This document shows, piece after piece, positions 1-9,400 of a stretch of DNA of 64,000 nt (position 1 is its first letter; each line of letters starts with the position of its first letter). A model generated the notes under the pieces. The model saw only the letters and a list, made by a program, of their open reading frames with translations, was not told where the DNA came from and searched no databases. Made by a program: the position numbers and the translations under genes. Origin of the DNA: Ophioceras dolichostomum (lineage: Eukaryota; Ascomycota; Sordariomycetes; Magnaporthales; Ophioceraceae); contig PYST01000074.1 in NCBI GenBank assembly GCA_003049485.1, positions 8,427-72,426 on the forward strand. Reading direction: 5' to 3'.

Positions 1-2
1 GT

Positions 3-695
3 ATGGCTGGCGGCAACGAGTCCGGACCCGTCGCCTTCTTCTCTGCCCGCGCCGTCCCCAGAGTGGCCGAAGACTCCCCCCTCGACGGCCCACCACCAGC
101 CCTCCCGAAAGCCGCCCAGCTCTTCAACCCCAAAGCTGAAAGTCCCTCCATCCGCAAGACTCCCGGCATCGACCACAACTCCTCCCGCCCTGTCGCCCGC
201 AACGGGCAGCACGTCGCCCCTGTGACGAGCTCTCAGGCGGGTGCGGCCGCGTCCGCGATTGCTGCGAATGACAGGCCTTCTGGAGCTGGCTTGGGAGGTG
301 GACCGGCCGGCCCGGTGATGGGGATGGGGATGGGTCACTCAGCTTTAGTTAACAACAACTATCCGCATCCCCAACCCCCAAGGCCGCAACCTCACCCGCA
401 ACAACACCAGCAACACCAGCAGCAGCAGCAGCAGCACAGCCCGTTAGCAGGAGGAGGAGGCGGCGGCGCCCGCGGCAACGTCGTGAACCCGCAGCTGGAC
501 CACGCCCGCCGCATCGGAGCGCCGGGCGGACCGGGCAGTCCGCTGTCGAACAGGGGCCAGTACAAGCCGCCTACCATGACGGCGAAGAGGCCGCCGCTCG
601 CGGACTTGCCCAACGGCGCCGCGGCCAACCCGGCTGGGGCTGGGGGCGGCGGCGGCGGAGGCGGAGGCGATGCGAAGCGCGTGAAGCTGGGCTGA
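3..695 (+). CDS. rad52: Rad52-family recombination mediator, C-terminal part (5' end outside window)
   Basis: This is the 3' end of a gene that begins before the window; the ATG at position 3 is probably an internal Met. Rad52 loads Rad51 on RPA-coated single strands and anneals strands during double-strand-break repair in the nucleus. The N-terminal annealing domain is not visible. The call rests on the block FNPKAESPSIRKTPGIDH, about residues 41-58 of the visible part, which I recall as conserved in the C-terminal half of filamentous-fungal Rad52, and on the preceding FFSARA stretch. The rest is disordered: a Met/Gly run, a His/Gln-rich run, poly-Gly, then a terminal AKRVKLG that matches the c-Myc-type monopartite nuclear localisation signal. 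The stop is TGA at 693-695. A different nuclear repair or chromatin protein is possible because only the low-complexity tail is seen. Confidence 0.65.
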   Translation: MAGGNESGPVAFFSARAVPRVAEDSPLDGPPPALPKAAQLFNPKAESPSIRKTPGIDHNSSRPVARNGQHVAPVTSSQAGAAASAIAANDRPSGAGLGGGPAGPVMGMGMGHSALVNNNYPHPQPPRPQPHPQQHQQHQQQQQQHSPLAGGGGGGARGNVVNPQLDHARRIGAPGGPGSPLSNRGQYKPPTMTAKRPPLADLPNGAAANPAGAGGGGGGGGGDAKRVKLG

Positions 696-2031
696 GAGAA
701 GGCCGCATTAAGATGAGAGGGGGGAGTTCGTGAGCGGATCAGTGATCAGACTGTGGTGTTAAGAGGGAGCTGAGCAGTACAATGAGCGTTGTGTGGGTTC
801 TTGTTGTTGGTCTCCTCTTTTCATTTTTTTTTATCTCACTCTTCGAGGTTTCCTGGGTGATAATGGCTTGGCTGGGCATCGGCGTACCGGTTTCGCTAGG
901 GTTAATGTGCCTTTTTTTTTCTGGCTGAGTGTAGTGGATGGCTTTGCTTCAGTCAAACGAATTGGCTTACCAGGTACCTACGACCCGTCCAGTTTTTACA
1001 TAGGTCCTCGCTTTTATTTACTTTTAGCTGGGGGTAAGGTGCAAATCTAGCTGAATAAAAGTCGTGGCCTGGCGTTCTTATAAGTTAGCCATCTTACCGC
1101 TTTTGGTGTTACACAACGGAGGTCAGCTTTGGTGCAACCTATTATTATTTGGTAGGACACCAGACCGTTGGGTTTGGGCAAAGATAGTAGCTAGCGGCGT
1201 TTCTATTGGAAGCTCCAGCAAAGTGCAAATTAACGGTCGGTGGGTTGTGTCTGCTCGAGCTAAAGAAACCGATGTAATAAATGGCAGCTGATCTTGTTTG
1301 TGGCTACTACGACTGAGGTTTTATAGACCCTCACGTGTTAGTGTTAAGCATTTGCAATCGTATCAAACAGCTGGAGTAAGGGATTCTCATCTGCGGGGGG
1401 ACCAGGGGTTATGGAGTCCCTGGTCAACCCTATAGTTTTTTCCCACTCTATCAATTTGATTCAGGTTGGGCTTGATTGGTAGATACGCATACCCAGAGAG
1501 AATCCGTGCAGTAACGTGAACGAACTACCTAGCAGTCATTGAAGAGCTCTGCAATGGCGATAATGTTGATATGAATTGAAGCTGGCTCATGACGGTGGTG
1601 ATGAAGCCCAGAAGTTTCAAACAGCTCGCAGCAGTCTTGACTTCATCTGTTCCCCAATGGCCCCTGTGTGCGCAAGCTGCAATTCCTGAGATAATAATTC
1701 CCTTTAAAAAAATCCTACAGATATCGCAGCACACTTATGAAATACAATCTGCAACCAGAAGCCTGCATGCAGTCTTGATGTTGTAGTATGGAGGACGGAT
1801 TATAGAATATCGTTCGGACGAATGGTGGTGGGAGCTCGGGCTTGATGCGAAATCGGCGGGTGGTTTAACGACATGACCGCTGAAATTTGAATCAGCTCAC
1901 CGCTGATTGGCCACCTAGCGAGCTGCTCCCCCAGAATTTTATCCCTGGCATTGGGGAACTTTTTTTCGTCCTACGAAACCCCACCTAGGATTCTCGCGGA
2001 ATACTCAGGACGCAGTGCCCTCACAGCGACG
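696..2031. other. Intergenic: 3' flank of rad52-like gene and promoter of aconitase gene
   Basis: No coding feature is supported here; open frames are short and unlike any family. The stretch has a GGTACC-type palindrome at about 971-980 and an inverted CCAAT box (ATTGG) at 1906-1910, roughly 120 bp before the aconitase ATG, which is a usual distance for a CCAAT-binding-complex site. I saw no TGASTCA cross-pathway-control site in the last 300 bp. Confidence 0.5.
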
Positions 2032-4529
2032 ATGCGGCCAATTGGGCTCTCAAGTCGTGCCGGGGCGTTCCTGCTGGTGAGTCGCTCATTATCCCATATT
2101 TGCACCTGAAACCTCGACCCAGGCTGACCCATGGAGTGCAGAGGACGTCCCAGCGCGAATGGCTCCGACCATGCTCCGGCCGACGACAGCTCTCGACGAG
2201 CACCGGCACCGGCACCCTCCCGCCCACGTACCAGAAGTTATACGCGAACTATGCGCTCGTGCGTAAGATCCTGGGGCCTCAGCGCCTCACGCTGGCCGAG
2301 AAGATACTCTACAGCCACTTGGATAACGTGGAGGAGTCCCTCACCAAGGGCACCAACGGTGACAGGGACATCAGGGGCAAGGTGAACCTGATGCTCAACC
2401 CGGACCGAGTCAACATGCAGGACGCGTCGGCGCAGATGGCCCTCCTTCAGTTCATGTCATGTCGCCTGCCGCAGACGGCCATCCCCGCGAGCATCCACTG
2501 CGACCACCTGATCATCGGCGAGAAGGGTGCCGAGGAGGACCTGGCCACCGGCATCGGCGCCAACAAGGAGGTGTTCGATTTCCTCGAGTCCGCTGCCCGC
2601 AAGTACGGCATCGACTTCTGGCCGCCGGGCGCCGGCATCATCCACCAGACCGTCCTCGAGAACTACGCCGTGCCAGGGCTCATGATGCTCGGCACCGACA
2701 GCCACTCCCCCAACGCCGGCGGTCTTTGCACAATAACAATAGGCGTGGGCGGCGCTGATGCCGTCGAGGTCTTGGTCGGTGCGCCATGGGAGCTGAAGGC
2801 CCCGCGCATACTCAATGTCAACCTCACCGGCCGCCTCAACGATTGGGTCTCCCCCAAGGACGTCATCCTGCACCTCGCCGGCCTGCTGACCGTCCGCGGA
2901 GGCACGGGCTTCATAATCGAGTACTCGGGGCCAGGAGTGGACACACTCAGCTGCACGGGTATGGCGACAATCTGCAACATGGGAGCTGAGGTCGGTGCGA
3001 CGACCTCCATCTTCCCTTACACGGAGGCATCAGCGCGCTATTTGAAGGCTGCAAGGAGACCAGCCGCCGCGGCCGCCGCGTCCCTGCTTGAAGCATTCCC
3101 CGGCGCTGGCGCTGGAGCCTCTGAGGACGCGTTCTTCAAGTTCAGGGCAGACAAGGGCGCCGAGTACGACCAGCAAATAAACATCAACCTGTCCGAGCTC
3201 GAGCCCCACATCAACGGCCCCTTTACCCCCGACCTTTCGACACCACTATCCAAGTTCAAGGACACGGTCAAGGAGCAGGAGTGGCCAGAGCGGCTCTCGG
3301 CAGGGCTGATCGGCAGCTGCACCAACAGCTCCTACGAAGACATGACTCGCGTGGAGAGCATGCTCAAGGCGGCCGACGAGGCCGGGCTCAAGCCGGCGTC
3401 GGACTTCTACATCACGCCCGGTAGCGAGCAGATCAGGGCCACGCTCGAGCGGGACGGCACTCTGGACACGTTCACGGACGCCGGCGGCATCGTGCTGTCG
3501 AACGCCTGCGGTCCCTGCGTGGGCCAGTGGAAGCGCCAAGACCACGTGGCGAAGGGCACGCCGAACGCCATCTTCACGTCGTACAACCGCAACTTCCGCA
3601 ACCGCAACGACGGCAACCCCGGCACGATGAACTTCCTGGCGTCGCCCGAGATCGTGACCGCCATGGCCTTCGCCGGCACGACCACCTTCAACCCCGTGAC
3701 CGACACGCTGAAGACCCCCGACGGCAGGGACTTCCGCTTCCCCGCGCCTCGAGGGCTGGAGGGCCCGACGGAGCCCTTCGACGTGGGTGTCAAGTCGCTG
3801 CTCCCCCACACCGTCGCGCTGCGGCCCGACTCCTCCGTCGAGGTCGCCCTGTCCCCGACCTCCGAGCGCCTCGCCCTCCTGGACGCCTTCGACCCCTTCC
3901 CCGACCACGAGCTGGAGGGCATCAAGGTCCTGGTCAAGATCACGGGGAAATGCACGACTGACACCATCTCCGCCGCGGGCCCCTGGCTGAAGTACAAGGG
4001 CCACCTGCCCAACATCAGCACCAACACGCTAAACACGGCCGTCAACGCCGAGACGGGCGAGGTCAACGCCGCGTACGACCTCGACGGCTCAAAGCACACC
4101 ATCCCGGAGCTGGCAGCGTCCTGGCGCGAAAAGGGACGGCCGTGGCTCGTCGTGGCGGAGCACAACTACGGCGAAGGGTCGGCGCGGGAGCACGCCGCCC
4201 TGCAGCCCCGCTACCTGGGCGCGAGGGTCATCGTGACCAAGTCGTTCGCGCGCATCCACGAGACGAACCTGAAGAAGCAGGGGGTCGTGCCGCTGACGTT
4301 CGCGGACGAGGCGGACTACGACTTCGTCGGCGCCGGGGACGAGGTGGCGACGATCGGGCTGAGGGACATGTTGTTGAATGGGGGGAAAGGGGAGGTCAAG
4401 CTCAGGGTCACGAAGAAGGGCCCCGGTGGTGAGACGAGGATCATACCCACGAGGCATACGGTCAGTAGGGACCAAGCTGGGTTCATCTTGGCGGGGAGCG
4501 CGCTGAATTTGTTGTCGAAGAGGAAGTGA
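2032..4529 (+). CDS. ACO2: Mitochondrial aconitase, ACO2/homocitrate dehydratase type
   Basis: The protein is a [4Fe-4S] hydro-lyase. Classical aconitase interconverts citrate and isocitrate; the ACO2-type paralogue of ascomycetes dehydrates homocitrate in lysine biosynthesis. Two exons: 2032-2076 and 2142-4529, total 810 aa. The 65-nt intron has donor GTGAGT, branch GCTGACC at 2123-2129 and acceptor TGCAG. Joining restores an ATG start and an Arg/Ser-rich N-terminus (MRPIGLSSRAGAFLL, then RTSQREWLRP) with an RRQLSTS-like end, a good matrix-targeting presequence. Cluster ligands are C408 (GSCTNSSYED), C471 and C474 (ACGPCVGQW). The C-terminal swivel domain has HNYGEGSAREHAALQPRYLG and SFARIHETNLKKQG. 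The 'AEHNYGEGSAREHAALQPR' wording resembles ACO2/AcoB more than ACO1, by memory. The Ala-rich insert around 3060-3110 is unusual. Assignment to aconitase is firm; the paralogue choice is inferred. Confidence 0.93.
2077..2141 (+). other. Intron 1 of aconitase gene
   Basis: The donor GTGAGT is at 2077, a CTGAC branch site sits about 15 nt before the acceptor, and AG lies at 2140-2141. It is phase 0. A downstream ATG at 2100, inside this intron, opens the same frame and would give a longer-looking but poorer N-terminus. Confidence 0.85.
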
Positions 4530-6072
4530 AGTGAGCGGGCGAAGTGAGTGAGTTAGCGAGTTTTGTAGGGTTGAGTGGAGATGAGGAGAGATTTAAAAAA
4601 AAAATGGCTTCATATGTGTTGGGAGAGATTTCTGTGAGAGCAGGCTGAGTTCATGTTTTTTCTTGATCCCTGTCGGCCGGCTCTCGTTGGGCAGGCTGGC
4701 TCTGTAGAGTTTATCTCCGCTGTAGGATCGATGCTTGGTGTGAGGGATTCGACAAAACAGGGAAAGCGAAAGAAAAGTGAGGGAGGTCACAGCAAGGCAT
4801 AGATATATAACAAATACCCGAATCCATAAAAAGTTCACGTGCCTGTTGCTATCTTTCTTTTTGTTCAGCCCTTGTCATCCCTTGCTTCTGTTTGCTGGTC
4901 TTGGCTCCTTGCTTGGTCGCGCAGAGTGGGGCCGACTAGGTGGCAGAGTGATGACCAGGGAGGGACATGGTGGCTGGCCGTCAGGTACCCGCAGTGATGT
5001 TAAACGGACGGACTTCCCCAAATCGACGTATAATGACAATTTCGTAACTCATTGTGACATAAAGGTTTTATAATGGGCTGGATGCACTTCTGATTTTTCT
5101 GGTGAAATTTCCATTGAAGTCCTAGGTACCTAGCTGCAGAGAGCTGAGAGCAGGAGAGAAGGCGTTTGAGGTGCGGGTGGCGGGCGGTGTACCGTGCCCG
5201 CTGTACTAGTGGGTGCTGCTAATCCTAGAACTTAAGAAAGCGGGAACTAGGGCAAACGGAAAAGAATGAGAGCGGGTTTTTTTTTCCTTCTTTTTCATTA
5301 GTTAGGAGGTTGGGGATAGTCACGACTATACAAGGTCATACCGTACAGCCAGCGCTCAATGGTATGAGAGATATTCAAAATCTTGTGTTCAGTGCTTTAT
5401 CTCATAATTTCAGCTGAGCAATAAGCCCCCCCCGCGTTAGGGTTTGTTGAAACCTCTTCTGCTGCTATTTCTCTTAACTTTCAGTTGCATAGCAGAATCA
5501 AAGACTCATTCCATGCTATAAAAAAAAAGGTGCTCAGATCTCCTCTCCCTCGCCCATGGAGAATTTCCAGCGATCCAGCCGGGTTTCCAGAAAACAAAAC
5601 TAGCAATATAAAAGAATTTAACGCAAGTGATTCTCAGCCAGATTTGCTCATACTTTGAATCTGGTTATGAGCGTCTCGTTGGCGAGTGATGATTTCTCCA
5701 GGTTCCCACAGCCCGATAAATTCAATGCTTCTTCCGTTGATAAATCCCATCCTTCTTTACCGGCATAGTGCTTGCTCTTCCCAACCCTCCCACTTGAGTT
5801 TATTTGTAGTATTAACATTCACGGTCTTCTCCTCGCTGCGTTTGGTGCAAAGAAATTCATACACGGAATGCTGCGCTTTTGAAAAGACGCCATCTAAAAT
5901 GAGTGCCTCGCTCTGAGTTTCGAGGCGGCTCCGCTGGCTGTTGCGAGGATCTCCTTCCAGAGGCAGTCTCAGCATGACACTAATTCGATGGCGTATGTGC
6001 ATGCAGCTCTCAGCTTCGCTCTCGCATGCGGCGAGCGGACGAGTGCGTCTGTCTGATGCCGCATAGGAGATG
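4530..6072. other. Intergenic between convergent 3' ends
   Basis: This 1.5-kb stretch lies between the aconitase stop and the stop of the minus-strand gene, so it should hold two terminators/3' UTRs. No coding frame is convincing. A CCTAGGTACCTAG palindrome sits at 5121-5133. Confidence 0.5.
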
Positions 6073-7674
6073 TCATCGCCTTGTTGTCCCCTGGCGGCCT
6101 TTTTTGAGCTTCTCCAGCGCCACTTCTTTCTGCAACGCTTTCTTATCTTTCTCCCACGCCTGCTGGCCCCAGGCGTCGAGCTGCTTCCTGAACCGCGCCA
6201 CTGCCGAGCTCTGGTCGCCTGCTCCGCCGCCACCGCTAAGTGCTCCTTCGCTGGCGCTGGTGGCAGCTGGGGGCTGCTGCCCACGCTTCTTGGCCGCTGC
6301 AGACTGCTTTTCCTTGCGCCGCTCGGCCTGACTGCGAATGGCCTGGCCGAAGTTGGCCTTGCGGCCTCCTCGGGCCTTGATTTCGTGCTGCTTTGCTTCC
6401 AACCAGGCCTCCGATCTTGGAAGGATCCAGTGCACGTGTGGGTTGATATAATCGCAGAAAGGCTCGTCTGGAGGCTTCGGAGGAGGTTCCCGTTCCTTGA
6501 TGTTCAGTGACACGCCGCGGGGCGGAGCCAGCTTTGCAGAGTCCTGGCCGTATATAAGTGTGTCGAAGGCAGATTGAGCGGAAAACTGTCGACGCGACTT
6601 CTCCTCGAGTGGAATGCTCGGTAACCGCCGTTGCTTCTGTGGCTCCTTTCCCTTGTTCTTCCAACCGCTTCGAAGGTACTCGCGGTCGTCTCCAGCACGC
6701 TCCCCCGACATGGGCATGCTGAGACTCAGCCCGGGAGTCCCATCGCTGGAGACTGACTGGCGGGGTTTCGTTCTGGTAGTCTGCGTTAAGCCGACCCTGC
6801 TGTACCATTCGAAGATTCCGGGGTTGTATTTTGCCGTAGAGTTTGGCGCTGGCGAAGGCCTTGCGGTTGATGCACTGTCGTCGTCCCTTTCAGTGGAGCC
6901 GTGCTCCACAGTGCCGGCCACGCCATTAACTGCCGATTTCGCCCCGTAAAATGCTTGTGAAGACAAGGTCTCGCTCGGCTTTTCCTTCTGAGGGGGCGGG
7001 CGACTGCCTGTCGTTGAGTTGTTTTTCGCAAGATCTACGGCAAACGGCCGTTCGTTGTCATGGTGCGGCACAGCCAGATCTTGATGACCATTAGGCGGCT
7101 TAGAATACCCTGACCCGTTTACAGCGGATGCGCGAAACCGCAAATCTATGCTACCCGCTCCATTAGAGATGCCGTTTGAGAGGACATCCTTGCGAAGGCG
7201 ATGCTCGTCCCGCCCCCGGATCGCACCTTCGTCTGACAGCTCGGGCGAGCCGCGTGTTCGACTATCCAGGCGCCGTCGTTTTCGCTCAGGACCATCGTGG
7301 CCGTCTGGTTGGGTTTTGGTGTGAATCCGTTGGCCTGCTGATGATCGAATGGGATTGGGCGAAGCGGGAGATGCGGACGAAGGACGGCGAGGCCCAGATG
7401 CCGTCTTCCTCATCACCATCACCTCTTTCGGTCCTTTTGATGGCCGGAGCGGGTCGGGCAGCAAACGGGCGTCTGTGGTCTGAAATGGAGCCTGTTTCTT
7501 GACCGGAGGCGAAGATACAGGAGACCGGCCCAGTGCCAGTGTTAAATGCTCATCGCACAACGGATTCAGACCGGTCACTTCGGCCTTGCATTCAATTTGG
7601 GTGGTGTTGTCAATCCAGTAGCAACGAGATATTGAAGGGCCTGGCTTCGGCCCAGCATTGGAAGGAACCATCAT
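6073..7674 (-). CDS. Unrecognised 533-aa protein with N-terminal Cys/His motif and basic C-terminal helix
   Basis: A single-exon reading frame on the minus strand. The first in-frame ATG is at 7674, with a second ATG directly after it at 7671 in better Kozak context; the frame is open further upstream but without ATG. Near the start are C18, C29, C40 and H43 (C-x10-C-x10-C-x2-H), which recalls half of the C3Hc3H-type zinc motif of NSL2/INO80D-like chromatin proteins; this is a weak resemblance only. The middle is disordered, Ser/Pro/Arg-rich, with basic patches (ERKRRRLDSR). The C-terminal third has the best conserved-looking blocks: IFEWYSRVGLTQT, FDTLIYGQ, CDYINPHVHWILPRSEAWLEA and a long Lys/Arg/Glu/Ala helix at the end. 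A nuclear role is plausible but I do not recognise the family. Confidence 0.75.
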   Translation of the reverse strand: MMVPSNAGPKPGPSISRCYWIDNTTQIECKAEVTGLNPLCDEHLTLALGRSPVSSPPVKKQAPFQTTDARLLPDPLRPSKGPKEVMVMRKTASGPRRPSSASPASPNPIRSSAGQRIHTKTQPDGHDGPERKRRRLDSRTRGSPELSDEGAIRGRDEHRLRKDVLSNGISNGAGSIDLRFRASAVNGSGYSKPPNGHQDLAVPHHDNERPFAVDLAKNNSTTGSRPPPQKEKPSETLSSQAFYGAKSAVNGVAGTVEHGSTERDDDSASTARPSPAPNSTAKYNPGIFEWYSRVGLTQTTRTKPRQSVSSDGTPGLSLSMPMSGERAGDDREYLRSGWKNKGKEPQKQRRLPSIPLEEKSRRQFSAQSAFDTLIYGQDSAKLAPPRGVSLNIKEREPPPKPPDEPFCDYINPHVHWILPRSEAWLEAKQHEIKARGGRKANFGQAIRSQAERRKEKQSAAAKKRGQQPPAATSASEGALSGGGGAGDQSSAVARFRKQLDAWGQQAWEKDKKALQKEVALEKLKKGRQGTTRR

Positions 7675-9400
7675 GCAGGTGGGGTGGGCACTAGAGCGTC
7701 GCTGCCTAAGGGCTGGATAGAGGAGTGAGTCAATCGATGAGACAACGACCAGTGAGAACAAAGGGGAATAAATGATGCAAATAGTACAGGGGGGGAGAAA
7801 ATAGGATCAACATAATAAATCAAAGACGAATCGGAATTGCAAAATCAAAATCGAGAAATGAGGCTGCGGGTGATAGCAACGGTAGGTAGCTGAAGCAATG
7901 TGGTGATGATGAAAGCCATCTGTGTGCGTGCGGTGATGATCAGTTATGGGTCAACTGAACATCATGCTATAATAACTGTGCAAAAGGTGGCAAGGGTAGA
8001 GAGTTGCGAGAGTTGGGGGTTGAGAACTTCAGAACCACACGAGATAGGCCGAGTTCCCCTTCTTATTTGAGTGATGTGAGGGACGGGAGGATGAGAACGA
8101 GAAGAGAGAAGGAATAAAAGCCACTGATCAGAGTGAAGAGCGGCTATGAATTGAAATGAGGGGAACAAGGAGAGAAGGGTGAAATGTAAAATGAGAGGAG
8201 TTGAATGCCGTCGTCTCAGATCTTTTCAGTCGTGTTTGGTCATCATGCCGCTAGCTCGGCGGCTTCGAAAAGCTTCAAAACCCATCGTCGTCTTCCTCGA
8301 AAGAAGCCCCGCCCACTTATGTTTACCGCAGCCTTTGGCCCAACAGTATAGAGGCAATGAGACGCCAGGCTCCGTGAAGCGGCAATGAGATGAGTGTTTG
8401 CTGTAATTCAAACATCCAATATGCCAGTGAACCGAACGACTTTAGGTACACTGGGCAAGCAGGGGGATGATTGAATTGCATGCATGAGAGTGCAATGCAT
8501 GAGGGAGACGGGATGGGTTGAGAAGGGAATCAATCAATGCCAGAAGAACACTTGGCGAGTCTGACCTTTTACCAGTTGTTCATCATAGACGACGCACTTG
8601 ACGAGAATTGGGTATTTGAAAACACAGGTGGTTGGGAGGAGAGACTGAGCGACAGATGTAGTGAAAAAATCAAGAGAGGTTTACATACCGAGTGAGGCGG
8701 ATTATAAAAACCTATTCGTGCTTGCGACCTGCGAAAGCAAGGCCACTAGGAGTGATGCCCAGATATTACAACTCGGGGGCACAAAGGAGTCAGCGTTCCA
8801 GCGTTCTCAACTAGAACCCCCCCGAGTTCAGCGTTCTTCCGCCCCGAAACCCGACAACAACTCCAGCCGCCACCACCGCCGCTAACCCAAGAGAACAATA
8901 TATCAATCAGGCGTAGTTCTGTATTCTCCAGGGCGATAATAATTGATCGTGACCAGGGTGCGAACCCCGCATGTTTAAAGAGCCACGGAGCCGGCCGTCG
9001 CGGCCACCGTCATCGACATGAGCGAGGGGAGGAGCGAGTAGCGAGTAGTAGGAGAGCGAGTGATGAGAACAATGAACAATGAATTGCAGAACGGAATGGA
9101 CTGCGGAGGCCAGCGCGGCAGAAAAAAAGTACATGCGCACGGACCTGTCATCTCATTTCGCCGTCCCTGACCGCCCGCCGATAAGGCCTAGGCGGGGGGG
9201 ACAGGTTGCGATAACAGAGGAACGAAGCTGGGAAGTGCCGTGATGATGCATTTAGATAATGAATAGGCCCTCTTTTTGTCTCCCGACTTCGCGCTGTGGC
9301 CATCTGCAGCTCTCCGTGAATGTGCTCCCGCTCCCGCTCTTTTCGCCCCAATGCGCCCTCCTGAAAATCTCGAACGCTACCGCGACATCATCTAAAAAGC
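7675..9400. other. Divergent promoter region
   Basis: This stretch separates the 5' ends of the minus-strand 533-aa gene and the plus-strand SCY1-like gene, so it holds both promoters and 5' UTRs. I find no supported coding sequence. A short poly-C run is at 8817-8823. The region 8920-9000 was checked for a tRNA and rejected. Confidence 0.5.

Noticed and set aside
3246..4165. Two long minus-strand open frames (252 codons each) opposite the aconitase gene
   Set aside because: They are antisense shadows of a GC-rich coding exon, with Arg/Gly/Val-heavy composition and no family resemblance.
8920..9000. Possible minus-strand tRNA (GGGGTTCGCACCC-like T-arm)
   Set aside because: The T-loop lacks the conserved A58, stems do not pair, and no D-arm or anticodon arm could be fitted.
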